DNA of 64,000 nucleotides. It comes from Paenibacillus_AM sp052180255 (GTDB lineage Bacteria; Bacillota; Bacilli; Paenibacillales; NBRC-103111). Position 1 is the stretch's first letter. Every line of letters begins with the position of its first letter. The notes beneath the pieces were generated by a model that was not told the origin of the DNA, ran no database searches, and was given only the letters and a program-made list of their open reading frames with translations. This document shows positions 54,526-63,301 of the stretch, one piece after another. The DNA is taken from contig NZ_CP197466.1 in assembly GCF_052180255.1 (NCBI RefSeq), forward strand, positions 1,364,001-1,428,000, read 5' to 3'. Both the position numbers and the translations under genes were made by a program.

Positions 54526-56007
54526 ATGGGTATTCGTACGGGGTCTCAATATATCGAAGGACTGAAATTTCGCCAGCCTGAGATATGGTTATCGGGGAGA
54601 AGAGTAACAAATGTATATGATGAAGTTGTATTTAAACAACCGATTCATGAAATTGCGAAGTTATATGACATGCAGCACGATCTAGCATTTCAAGATAAAA
54701 TTACGCATCTCTGTGAAGAGACTGGAGATCGAGTAAACAATGCTTTCCTAGTACCGAAAAACGCAGAAGATTTAAAGGCTCGCAGGGAATTATTCGAAGC
54801 TTATGCCAGAGCGACTTTTGGTTTAATGGGGAGAACGCCGGATTTTCTTAATATCGTGGTCACTTCGCTATATAGCAACTCAGACTTTCTAGCCAAATAT
54901 AACTCCGATTGGGCAACAAATATACAAAACTATTACCGTCATGTTCGCGACAATGACTTGTTCTTAACACATGCGATTATAAATCCGCAGAACGACCGCA
55001 GCAAAACGTCACATGAGCAGCAAGATATGTATACACATTTGGGCGCAGTAGAAGAAACGCCAGAAGGCTTAATCGTACGCGGAGCTAAGATGTTGGCTAC
55101 CCTTGCGCCGATCACAGATGAAGTCATTATTTATTCCTTCCCTGGATTTAAGCCGGGGGATGAACGTTATGCACTTGCGTTTGCGATTCCTATTGATACC
55201 CCTGGACTTCGTATCCTTTGTCGTGAGCCGATGCAAGATGGAACCCGGAATGTGGCGGATCATCCACTTGCATCCCGTTTTGAAGAAATGGACGCGTTAC
55301 TCGTCTTTAACGATGTGCTGGTTCCTTGGAATCGTGTGTTTTTGTACAATAACGTGGAAGCTGCAAACTTGCTGTATCCCAAAACGGGTATTGGGCAGCA
55401 GCCCTCACACCAAACGGGTGTAAGAGGTTTAGTTAAACTACAATTTGCCACAGAAGTGGCTGTTCGATTGGCTGATTCGATCGGCGTAGATGTATACTTG
55501 AACGTTCAAAATGATTTAGGTGAATTGATCCAGTCGGTGGAATCGATTCGAGCACTGCTCAAGGTTGCCGAACAAGAGTATGAGACACTGCCATCCGGTG
55601 ATGTGGTTCCAGCTTATATCCCGATTGAAACCATTCGCGGGCTGCTGCCAACGCTTTATCCGCGTGCAATTGAGGTGATGCAAATCATCGGTGCAGGTGG
55701 ATTGCTGATGTCACCAACGGAAGCTGATCTAACTCATCCAGAATTGGCTTTAGATATGGAGCGCTATTATGGCGGCCGGAAAGGTGTATCAGGTACAGAT
55801 CGTATTCACCTCTTTAAGCTTGCTTGGGATCTTTGCGGTGAGGCATTCGGACAGAGATTACTTCAATACGAGCGGTACTACACAGGTGATCCAATTCGCA
55901 AAAGAGCAATTTTCTATAACAACTATAAGAAGTTGCATGCCTTTGCAATGGTAGATGAAGCATTGGATGTGTCTAATGGTGCATCGGAACCAAAGATTAT
56001 GAAGTAA
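54526..56007 (+). CDS. hpaB: 4-hydroxyphenylacetate 3-monooxygenase-like flavin enzyme, altered C-terminus
   Basis: A 493-residue HpaB-family protein (ATG 54526 eight bases after GGAGGA). It is the reduced-flavin-dependent oxygenase component that hydroxylates phenols such as 4-hydroxyphenylacetate. Motifs include TPDFLNIVVTSLYS, NYYRHVRDNDLFLTHAI, FNDVLVPWNRVFLYNN and SGTDRIHLFKLAWDL. No flavin reductase (HpaC) gene is near. The last residues (NGASEPKIMK) replace the family-like ending NATYVPKEYVKK, which is found on the duplicated 3' end at 59043-59179. 4-hydroxybutyryl-CoA dehydratase relatives share the fold but their iron-sulphur Cys set is not evident here. Confidence 0.9.
   Translation: MGIRTGSQYIEGLKFRQPEIWLSGRRVTNVYDEVVFKQPIHEIAKLYDMQHDLAFQDKITHLCEETGDRVNNAFLVPKNAEDLKARRELFEAYARATFGLMGRTPDFLNIVVTSLYSNSDFLAKYNSDWATNIQNYYRHVRDNDLFLTHAIINPQNDRSKTSHEQQDMYTHLGAVEETPEGLIVRGAKMLATLAPITDEVIIYSFPGFKPGDERYALAFAIPIDTPGLRILCREPMQDGTRNVADHPLASRFEEMDALLVFNDVLVPWNRVFLYNNVEAANLLYPKTGIGQQPSHQTGVRGLVKLQFATEVAVRLADSIGVDVYLNVQNDLGELIQSVESIRALLKVAEQEYETLPSGDVVPAYIPIETIRGLLPTLYPRAIEVMQIIGAGGLLMSPTEADLTHPELALDMERYYGGRKGVSGTDRIHLFKLAWDLCGEAFGQRLLQYERYYTGDPIRKRAIFYNNYKKLHAFAMVDEALDVSNGASEPKIMK
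55877..55978 (+). repeat. hpaB 3' direct repeat, upstream copy
   Basis: 102 bases inside hpaB, about 93 percent identical to 59043-59144. The repeats bracket the tetR/MFS cassette. Confidence 0.9.
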
Positions 56008-56203
56008 ACGAACCTAGAGGGGAATTTTTTGGTCCTGAAGAAGTTAAACGTTACTCAAAATTGGATGATGTTAAGGTTATCGTAGCAGGCTGTACCTTAG
56101 GCGTTGAACAATTAGCTTCAGCTTTTATAAAAAGTGGTTGTCATTCTTATATTGGTCCAAATGACTACATAGACGGTAATGGCTTTATTTATCATAAACA
56201 CTA
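55985..56203 (+). pseudogene. gene fragment fused to the hpaB 3' end
   Basis: In a frame other than hpaB an open stretch reads DYEVNEPRGEFFGPEEVKRY, then LDDVKVIVAGCTLGVEQLAS and FIKSGCHSYIGPNDY, ending at 56203. It has no start and looks like the C-terminal part of a caspase/CHAT-like or other alpha/beta protein. It was probably brought in with the downstream cassette. Confidence 0.5.
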
Positions 56204-56209
56204 AATGAC

Positions 56210-56254
56210 AACACAAAAAAGCATCTACTCTTTGGAGCGGATGCTTTTTGTGTT
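56210..56254. terminator. bidirectional terminator
   Basis: ACACAAAAAAGCATC pairs with GATGCTTTTTGTGT, giving A and T tracts on both strands; serves the fragment and, less directly, the MFS gene. Confidence 0.75.
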
Positions 56255-56369
56255 TATGTGTTAACTGTTTATGAGAAGCAAATCAGGTAATTATTCCTGG
56301 TCAAAGTAGGGAATAGTTACATTTTTCCTATAGAAAGATACTGTTTTATAAAAACACACTACATTTTTG

Positions 56370-58037
56370 TCATACACTGGTTGCTTTTCGTCGTTTAGAT
56401 ATCACTGGTTTACTAGTAGAATCTGTAAAGTATGCAAACAATATTCCCAATAGCATAATCATACTTGCGGTTTTAAAAGTATTATTAAATGCTTTGGACA
56501 CATGTGATTTAAAAGTTTCTTCAATCTCTGGGTACAGTGTTTCAACAGCTTTTCTACCTTGCTCAAATGATAGTTTAATGGCCTCCTGAGCTTGTGGAGG
56601 AGCTTTTTTCAGTACTTCTTTTTTTTTACTTTCTATCTTTTGAAGAGTATCTTCTTTGCTTGGTACCGAATTGTTTTCGGAAAAATTTGCCCCTGTTAGT
56701 TCATCTATTAATTCTTTTTTTCCTTTATTGTCTAATGATGAACTGGATTGAACAATAGAAATTGCTTTTGCTTGTGCATCAGGCATAATATTATTCATGT
56801 TTCCATTTAAAATAGTTACAAGCAATGCAACTCCTAAGACTGTTCCGAATGTTCGAGTCATATTTGTAATACCTGAAGCAATACCAACTTTATCTTCTGG
56901 AACAGCATTAACACTAGTGCTCATTAATGGTGCCATTGTCAGTCCGATGCCCGCACCACCTAAAACCAATCGCCAAATAATATCCCATTTACTTGAATAT
57001 AATGTTAAATCACCACAAAGGTAAATCATAGCAGTTAAACAAATCATTCCGGTAATAATGAACCAGCGACTACCGAATTTTTGAGACAATGGTCCGGATA
57101 TAGCTGAGAAAGGAATTGCGGTTAACGGCATAGCTGTAATAATAAGACCTGCTTCCAACTCGCTTAGTCCCATTACCTTAGTTAAATAGAAGGATAAAAG
57201 AAAAGCCCCACTCATTAGTCCAAGTCCAACCATTAAGAAAGAAAGGCTTCCAGCTGAGAATGACAAGTTTTGAAAAAGCCCAAGCGGTACCATTGGTTCT
57301 TGCGATTTGTGCTCATTAAAGACAAATAAAATAATAAAGAATAAACTGACAGCAAACAACGATAGAATGTACGACGAAGTCCATCCTTCATCTGTCGCTT
57401 TGATTAAAGCCAATACTACCGCGAAAAGACTTACAGACAATGTGATTATGCCGAACCAATCTATTTTTTTACTTGAGGTTGGGTCGTATGATTCACGAAT
57501 TAGGAAGATTGTTAGAATGATAGCTAACAGTCCAATCGGTATATTAATATAAAAAATCCATTGCCAATTAAATTTGTCCGTTAATATTCCTCCAACGGCA
57601 GGACCGCTTGCCGCTGCCAAGCCCCCAAAAGCACCCCAAAAGCCCATCAAAGCTCCACGCTTTTCTTTAGATACTAATTCCATTGACATAGGCATTGTGA
57701 CAGGTACAACTAATGCTGCAGAAAGTCCCTGTAGTACACGGAATGCAATCATCATTTCAACAGATGTAGAAATTCCACATAAGAAAGATGTGATGGTAAA
57801 GAGAGTAACACCAATCAAGTATATTTTTTTTCGTCCAAATTGATCCGCCAGTCGTGAGGCGGTAATTAAAAAGACGGCGAAAGCAAGGTTATATCCATTT
57901 AAAACCCAAGAGATTGTCTTAATGTCTGTATTATAATGTTCTGTTATTTTGGGTAATGTTATATTGACAATTGTCGTATCTAATAATGCGATGAAAAAGC
58001 CTAATAAAATTGATAGTAATCCAAGAAACCTTTTCAT
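56370..58037 (-). CDS. DHA2-family MFS drug efflux transporter
   Basis: A 555-residue 14-segment MFS transporter of the EmrB/QacA type. Motif A reads RLADQFGRKKIYLIG, motif C region GPAVGGILTDKFNW, and the N-terminus has LDTTIVNITLPKI with the conserved membrane Asp. A ~100-residue external or cytoplasmic loop rich in Lys/Ser precedes the last membrane segment. It lies 23 bases after the tetR gene in the same operon, and should export a hydrophobic drug or toxin. Confidence 0.94.
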   Translation of the reverse strand: MKRFLGLLSILLGFFIALLDTTIVNITLPKITEHYNTDIKTISWVLNGYNLAFAVFLITASRLADQFGRKKIYLIGVTLFTITSFLCGISTSVEMMIAFRVLQGLSAALVVPVTMPMSMELVSKEKRGALMGFWGAFGGLAAASGPAVGGILTDKFNWQWIFYINIPIGLLAIILTIFLIRESYDPTSSKKIDWFGIITLSVSLFAVVLALIKATDEGWTSSYILSLFAVSLFFIILFVFNEHKSQEPMVPLGLFQNLSFSAGSLSFLMVGLGLMSGAFLLSFYLTKVMGLSELEAGLIITAMPLTAIPFSAISGPLSQKFGSRWFIITGMICLTAMIYLCGDLTLYSSKWDIIWRLVLGGAGIGLTMAPLMSTSVNAVPEDKVGIASGITNMTRTFGTVLGVALLVTILNGNMNNIMPDAQAKAISIVQSSSSLDNKGKKELIDELTGANFSENNSVPSKEDTLQKIESKKKEVLKKAPPQAQEAIKLSFEQGRKAVETLYPEIEETFKSHVSKAFNNTFKTASMIMLLGILFAYFTDSTSKPVISKRRKATSV

Positions 58038-58060
58038 TTTTTTTATTCACCCTTCCCTGA

Positions 58061-58645
58061 TTAGTAGTTGTTGAAAATAAATTCCATAGAAGATTTGATG
58101 TATTCGTCACGTGCTTCCTTATCCCGATAATCAAAGCCATATAGCATAGGAAGTTGAGTGCTCATGAGAATGGGATAAATGATGCTTGACATGAGTTGTA
58201 AAGCGATAAACGATAACTTCTTATCGTCTTTTGATTGTAATAACTGTCCAATCACTTGCTTAATAGCAGCAGATCCTTTTTCCATGGCAAGAGCAACCTC
58301 AGAACGAATTTCACCATTGTCCATCATTTGATTAACTAAACTTTTGACAACACCTGGATATGTAACGGCAGTCTCAGCGAAACTGGTCAAGAAAAGATAT
58401 AACGTATCTTTCAAAGGGTTTTCCTTTTGTTGAAAAAAACGAAATGAATCTTGCATTGTATCCGCAAAGTATTGCATTGATTGTTGAATTAAATTATTTT
58501 TTGAACCGAAATAATAATTTACTGCAGCAACATTGACTCCAACCCGACTAGCGATTTCGCGAATTGTTACTTTATCGGTTCCGTAATTACCTATTATTTC
58601 TAATGTCGCTTGAATAATTCGTTCTTTTGGATCTTGATTTTCCAT
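58061..58645 (-). CDS. TetR-family repressor
   Basis: A 194-residue regulator: the HTH is at residues 22-45 (VTIREIASRVGVNVAAVNYYFGSK) and the rest forms a ligand-binding helical domain. It is the first gene of the operon with the efflux pump, and a palindrome upstream is its likely operator, giving ligand-inducible autorepression. Confidence 0.93.
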   Translation of the reverse strand: MENQDPKERIIQATLEIIGNYGTDKVTIREIASRVGVNVAAVNYYFGSKNNLIQQSMQYFADTMQDSFRFFQQKENPLKDTLYLFLTSFAETAVTYPGVVKSLVNQMMDNGEIRSEVALAMEKGSAAIKQVIGQLLQSKDDKKLSFIALQLMSSIIYPILMSTQLPMLYGFDYRDKEARDEYIKSSMEFIFNNY

Positions 58646-58690
58646 TGTTATAATTCACTCCCTAACTGTAAACTGCTTTCTTAAACACTA

Positions 58691-58712
58691 GTTCTAAACA
58701 GTTGTTTGAAAC
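58691..58712. promoter_or_regulatory. putative TetR operator
   Basis: GTT-n2-AAACA-n2-TGTTT-n2-AAC palindrome, 46 bases before the tetR start. Confidence 0.65.
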
Positions 58713-59042
58713 TTTCGTTTTAATTATAATCAAATTATCATTTGGATGTCAATTGGAAATCAATAAACGCAAAAAAGCATCTCTGCTTATTACAGAAATG
58801 CTAATTATCCTTATTAAAATCTGAACTTAAGAAACGAACTTGTTAGCTTTCGTTCATCAATATTATGTTAGTAATTAAATTGACCACAACGGGTCAAGAA
58901 TAAGTAGTTACTAACAGTGATAAATATGAGTGATTTCGATGAATAATTGACGACTATCTTAATTTGGATTTTCAAAACATCGTGAAATCAAGGGGATCAT
59001 TTCATGTTAGACAACCTCCTAAATCTGGAACCACTAACCACG
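58713..59042. other. spacer between tetR and the hpaB tail
   Basis: A hairpin at 58771-58805 (AAAAAGCATCTCTG...CAGAAATGCT) and no gene. An open frame entering the hpaB tail from 58964 has no homologous N-terminus. Confidence 0.5.
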
Positions 59043-59179
59043 ACTACACAGGTGACCCTATTCGCAAAAAAGCAATTTTCTATAATAACTATAAGAAGTT
59101 GCATGACTTTGCAATGGTAGATGAAGCACTGGATGTGTCTAATGCGACCTATGTGCCAAAGGAATATGTAAAAAAGTAA
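59043..59179 (+). pseudogene. duplicated hpaB 3' end
   Basis: Encodes DYTGDPIRKKAIFYNNYKK, then FAMVDEALDVSNATYVPKEY and VKK, stop at 59179. The first 102 bases repeat 55877-55978; the last 35 are the natural hpaB ending that the upstream copy lost. Only the terminal 45 residues exist, so no enzyme can be made. Confidence 0.92.
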
Positions 59180-59269
59180 AAGTAATCTGTATTTTCTATT
59201 TATCTCTTTACAGCCTCCATCTCAATCTGCTAATCTATCACAAATATCCAAACGCAGTGACGAGAAGAG

Positions 59270-59545
59270 TAAATGCATACATTCTTTTAACAGAGAGCTC
59301 TATAAGCTGAAAAGGAGCAAAGAATGTACCATTGAACCAAGCCTCTGAGCGGTGCATCGGAACCAATATGATTGGGGATGGTGTAACAGGAGCTCCTGTT
59401 ATAGAGCTAGAGTATAAGCGGATTGATTCGATCTGCCGTACTTGAAGAGGTTAATATGGCGACATATTAGCGATGCTGGGGTGGCACCACGAATGTTAGA
59501 ATCTCGTCCCCAAGACTTAAGGTCTTGGGGGTGGGATTTTTTTGT
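59270..59545 (+). promoter_or_regulatory. T-box leader RNA upstream of the MFS gene
   Basis: The T-box core appears as GGGGTGGCACCACGAATG near 59477-59494, with Stem I elements (ACAGAGAGCTC, TGAACCAAGCCTCTGAGC) upstream and a terminator stem CCCCAAGACTTAAGG TCTTGGGG with T7 downstream (about 59511-59545). Transcription should proceed when a specific tRNA is uncharged. The specifier triplet is unresolved. Confidence 0.85.
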
Positions 59546-59595
59546 TGTTTATATTTATTTTTATGTTCACTCTGAATACCTAAAGGAGAAGGGCT

Positions 59596-60819
59596 ATGTT
59601 TACTAAAAAATTGTTAGAAACCTGGAAGTATGCTTCTATCTTGCTGATCGGCATTGGTGTATCGAACATAGGAGCATGGATCTATTTGATCGCTCTGAAC
59701 TTAATGGTGCTTAACATGACGGAATCTGTGCTTGCGGTGGCTGCACTTTATATTTTACGACCGTTAGCATCCATTTTTACGAACTTATGGTCAGGCAGTC
59801 TCATTGATCGATTGAATAAAAGAAATCTCATGGTTTTTCTTGATATTTCTAGAGCGATATTAATTGCTATGCTTCCGTTGTTTTCTTCGCTTGGGTACAT
59901 ATTCACGCTTGTTCTAGTGATTAATATGGCTTCAACAATCTTTGGCCCAACGTCCATGACGTACATTACCAAGCTGATTCCGACACACCAAAGACAACGA
60001 TTTAATTCGCTGAATAGTTTAATTAGTTCAGGTGCTTTTCTCATTGGTCCTGCGATTGCGGGTATGTTGTTTTTAATCGGTTCACCGGTATTTGCGATCT
60101 ACATCAATGCAATTGCTCTCTTGATCTCAGGACTTCTCACCTTAATCATGCCAAATCTTGAGAAGGACACTCTAGCACAAAAACAAGGTAGTAAACTCTC
60201 TATCCATCTATTGAAAAAAGACTGGGGCGCTGTTCTCCAATTTTATCGTCAAAAGAAGTATGTCTTGATTATTTGTCTATTGTTTAGCTTTGTAATGGTA
60301 GTCATGACTTCTTCTGTGGATTCATTAGAAGCTTCTTTTGCAAAAATGGTCCTTCATCTCTCAGAGGGTGAGTATGGAGTTCTTGTTAGTGTTGCAGGTG
60401 CAGGAATCATCGTAGGTGCGCTATTAAATACCTTGATCGTGAAGAAAGTAGCTACCTCTGTGATGATTAGCGGCGGATCGATCGGGATGTGTCTGGGTTA
60501 CATTATCTTTGCCTTCTCACATTCATTTATGATGGCGGCGGTTGGATTTTTCATCCTTGCTTTTTTTATTGCATTTGCGAATACAGGCTTCATGACCTTT
60601 TACCAGAACAACATACCTGTAGATGTAATGGGCAGGGTGGGCAGTATGAATCAATTTATTGAAGCTATTTTGAAAATAATCACGACTGCCGCATTGGGAC
60701 TTGCTGCAGATTTAATCTCCATCCAAGTTGTTGTCATTGTAGGGGTGCTCATCATGTTTGGATTCGGATTAGTCTTATGTGGATTTACCTTGCAACGCTC
60801 AAAATCAGCTTTTTTTTAA
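59596..60819 (+). CDS. MFS transporter (DHA3-like)
   Basis: A 407-residue 12-segment major facilitator. Motif A-like NLWSGSLIDRLNKRNLMV lies between segments 2 and 3. Start ATG 59596 behind AAAGGAGAAGGG. Being under T-box control suggests that it transports an amino acid, a related compound or a peptide rather than a drug. Confidence 0.9.
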   Translation: MFTKKLLETWKYASILLIGIGVSNIGAWIYLIALNLMVLNMTESVLAVAALYILRPLASIFTNLWSGSLIDRLNKRNLMVFLDISRAILIAMLPLFSSLGYIFTLVLVINMASTIFGPTSMTYITKLIPTHQRQRFNSLNSLISSGAFLIGPAIAGMLFLIGSPVFAIYINAIALLISGLLTLIMPNLEKDTLAQKQGSKLSIHLLKKDWGAVLQFYRQKKYVLIICLLFSFVMVVMTSSVDSLEASFAKMVLHLSEGEYGVLVSVAGAGIIVGALLNTLIVKKVATSVMISGGSIGMCLGYIIFAFSHSFMMAAVGFFILAFFIAFANTGFMTFYQNNIPVDVMGRVGSMNQFIEAILKIITTAALGLAADLISIQVVVIVGVLIMFGFGLVLCGFTLQRSKSAFF

Positions 60820-60824
60820 TTACC

Positions 60825-60871
60825 AAGCATGTTCGATCTATCATGAAAATGATGGATGTGCATGCTTTTTT
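60825..60871 (+). terminator. terminator after the MFS gene
   Basis: AAGCATG pairs with CATGCTT with inner pairing ATCAT/ATGAT, ending in TTTTTT. Confidence 0.7.
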
Positions 60872-60931
60872 CATTTCAGCGCATAACTAGAGAATCTAAC
60901 CCAATTTCAGGCTAAAAGGTGGGATCGATCC

Positions 60932-61168
60932 TTGACTACATTAATTCGCATTATCATGGTCGTGGCTCTAGTCATCGCTGCGTTCGGATTCGTGATTACA
61001 TGGAAGACTATTCGTCGTAAGGAACAAGAGGAAATGGACCGTGGCATCAGCCAGACAAGAGTGAAACATCCGATACTTGCCAACCCGATTTTTTATGCGT
61101 ATGTGTTGTTTCCGATTGCGGTTTTTATAGGAGCAGTTGTCATTCTGTATTACTTTAAAACGGTCTAA
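60932..61168 (+). CDS. small membrane protein
   Basis: A 78-residue protein with two membrane segments (residues 6-24 and 55-75) and a charged loop (KTIRRKEQEEMDRG). TTG start behind AAAAGGTGGG. It is followed 18 bases later by another small gene, probably an operon. Unknown function. Confidence 0.75.
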   Translation: MTTLIRIIMVVALVIAAFGFVITWKTIRRKEQEEMDRGISQTRVKHPILANPIFYAYVLFPIAVFIGAVVILYYFKTV

Positions 61169-61186
61169 TGTGGAGGGAACTTCGTT

Positions 61187-61495
61187 ATGAGTAAAAGCAA
61201 ATATTATGTTTCCGTGCAATCCGGCTCGATTTTGCCCAATCAAGGAGATGCTGCCTATGAACTCGAAATTTTGGCAAACGAAGAGGAAATAGACCATCTT
61301 CAATCCCTTTTTGCTTATAAAGACGTCTATGATGAAGAAACGCATTTACGCGCACCGATTCCGGGAATCCCGTATAATCATGATGAAGAAAATGATCAAT
61401 ATGACATGAACTTGAATCATATTTACCAATTTCTCTATGAAGTGGGTACTCCTGAGACGAAGCAGCATATTGATTCGATGCAAATTTTAAGTTGA
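61187..61495 (+). CDS. conserved hypothetical cytosolic protein
   Basis: A 102-residue acidic protein (YYVSVQSGSILPNQGDAAYE, then HDEENDQYDMNLNHIYQFLY). ATG 61187 behind TGGAGGG. It looks like the small hydrolase-annotated proteins of Bacillales that I cannot assign to a reaction. Follows the small membrane gene. Confidence 0.75.
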   Translation: MSKSKYYVSVQSGSILPNQGDAAYELEILANEEEIDHLQSLFAYKDVYDEETHLRAPIPGIPYNHDEENDQYDMNLNHIYQFLYEVGTPETKQHIDSMQILS

Positions 61496-61926
61496 GATGT
61501 CCATTGCCACACGTCCTTGGGTATTTGTGCATAGACTAAGATTAAATCGGACGTAATACGAAATTAAGGCGGCAGTATAGCCAAGGCAGTTAAGGAACAT
61601 CTTGCATATTATCATAAGGAGCTTGTTATTGACTTTTGGACAGGAAAATAAAGTTAAGGGCGGGGACGTTTATGGTAATTCGGAGGCACAAATTTTTGTT
61701 CTTTGTTCTGTTTTTGTTTATCCTGTTATTTACGCTATTGGTGCTAATGACTTAGATTTATTTGTATATTTTGAGGACACGTTTGAATCTCTTGAACATA
61801 ACGTTCAAGGTGTTCAAGGTGTCTTTTTTCGTGATCGGAATCCGTTTTTCCTTGATACATAACAATTCCATTGCTGCAAATAATACATGAGATCAAGAAA
61901 TTATGGGCTGAAAGGAAATAGATGAC
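61496..61926. other. intergenic, no gene supported
   Basis: A plus-strand frame at 61602-61862 has no ribosome binding site and unlikely composition. A forespore promoter for the DUF421-spoVA operon probably lies here but was not identified. Confidence 0.45.
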
Positions 61927-62790
61927 GTGCTGGATTCTGGTTATATTGTGTTACGTGCTTTAGGCGCAATCATTGCATTGTTTGGAATGACACGGTTGCT
62001 TGGGAAAAAGCAGATTTCTCAGCTTACATTCTTCGAGTACATCACAGGCATTACAATCGGTGATTTAGCAGGGTTTATATCGACAGATGTAGAGGCGAAT
62101 TATTTACACGGCATGATTGCGATTATGGTGTGGTTTCTCATCCCCTTCTTTGTGGAATGGATATCTTTAAAGAGCACGAAGTTGCGCTATATTTTTGAAG
62201 GGAAAGGGACAATTGTCATCCAACACGGGGTTATTTTAGAGAAAAATTTGGGGAAAGAACGCTTTACAGCAGACGAATTACTAGAGCAGCTGCGAGTCAA
62301 GAATGTGTTTAATGCTGCCGATGTTGAATTTGCCATGTTAGAGACGACAGGCGAAATTAGTGTGCTGCTCAAGCCAGAAAAACAACCGCTAACTCCGCAG
62401 CATTTGAATATGGTCCTGCCTGTTGAACATGAACCTGTGCTGTTAATTGCAGATGGCAGTATACGTAATGAAGGATTGAATGATTCAGGCCGCTCGAAAG
62501 CTTGGCTGTATGCAGAACTTGAGAAGCTGGGCTTGTCTGTAAACGAAATATTTTTAGCGCAAGTGGACAGCATGGGCAAATTGTATGTCGATGTGTATGA
62601 TGATCCCAATCATGTGACGAACAAAGGGAAAAATAATTCGGATCGGAAACAATTCCTTATAGATTTAAAGCAATGTCAATTTGATCTCATGAAGATGCTG
62701 AAATCAACAGATGATCAAAATAAGAAAAGTATATATTTGGCGCAAATTCACCAGCTACATGAGATGAGGGATAAGTTCAAGCAAGCTTAG
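61927..62790 (+). CDS. DUF421 membrane protein (YetF family)
   Basis: A 287-residue protein with three N-terminal membrane segments and a C-terminal DUF421 cytosolic domain (KNLGKERFTADELLEQLRVKNVF, EFAMLETTGEISVL). GTG 61927 follows AAAGGA. In Bacillales, YetF-type proteins are encoded with secondary spoVA operons that influence spore germination and heat resistance. SpoVAC follows 36 bases after its stop. Confidence 0.9.
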   Translation: MLDSGYIVLRALGAIIALFGMTRLLGKKQISQLTFFEYITGITIGDLAGFISTDVEANYLHGMIAIMVWFLIPFFVEWISLKSTKLRYIFEGKGTIVIQHGVILEKNLGKERFTADELLEQLRVKNVFNAADVEFAMLETTGEISVLLKPEKQPLTPQHLNMVLPVEHEPVLLIADGSIRNEGLNDSGRSKAWLYAELEKLGLSVNEIFLAQVDSMGKLYVDVYDDPNHVTNKGKNNSDRKQFLIDLKQCQFDLMKMLKSTDDQNKKSIYLAQIHQLHEMRDKFKQA

Positions 62791-62826
62791 CATTTTTATC
62801 CACTTAATGATTTGGAGGCAATGAAA

Positions 62827-63300
62827 ATGAGTGATAAGAAAAAACCAACTCCTGAGCAGATTCAGTATAAAAAGCTTGCCAAAAATATTGAGCCCAAAAG
62901 ACCGCTGCTTCGAAATGTGATTCTTGCCTTTGTAGTGGGTGGATTCATTTGTGATATTGGACAAGTTCTGATGATGATGTACATGAAATGGTTTGGTTTT
63001 TCAAAAGAAACAGCTGGTAACCCAACTGTAGCAACATTAGTGTTAATTTCTGTCATTCTTACATCATTTGGCGTATACGATAAGATTGCCCAGTGGGCGG
63101 GTGCGGGTACTGCTGTTCCGGTGACAGGCTTTGCAAATTCGATGTGTTCAGCTGCGCTTGAGCATCGTAGTGAAGGACTGGTGCTCGGCGTTGGTGGTAA
63201 CATGTTTAAACTTGCAGGTTCAGTCATTGTGTTTGGAACCGTTGCTGCGTTTTTCGTAGGGATTTTCCAACTTATCTTCGGAACACCTGGGGGACATTGA
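62827..63300 (+). CDS. spoVAC: stage V sporulation protein AC
   Basis: A 157-residue membrane protein (ATG 62827 eight bases after GGAGG). Four membrane segments, with the conserved GGFICDIGQ, GVYDKIAQWAGAGTAVPVTGF and EGLVLGVGGNMFKLAGSVI. SpoVAC forms the inner-membrane channel for Ca-dipicolinic acid in the forespore and during germination. SpoVAD begins two bases after its stop. Confidence 0.96.
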   Translation: MSDKKKPTPEQIQYKKLAKNIEPKRPLLRNVILAFVVGGFICDIGQVLMMMYMKWFGFSKETAGNPTVATLVLISVILTSFGVYDKIAQWAGAGTAVPVTGFANSMCSAALEHRSEGLVLGVGGNMFKLAGSVIVFGTVAAFFVGIFQLIFGTPGGH

Positions 63301-63301
63301 G

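Noticed and set aside
61602..61862. plus-strand open frame before the DUF421 gene
   Set aside because: No ribosome binding site, and no domain or composition resembling a real protein.
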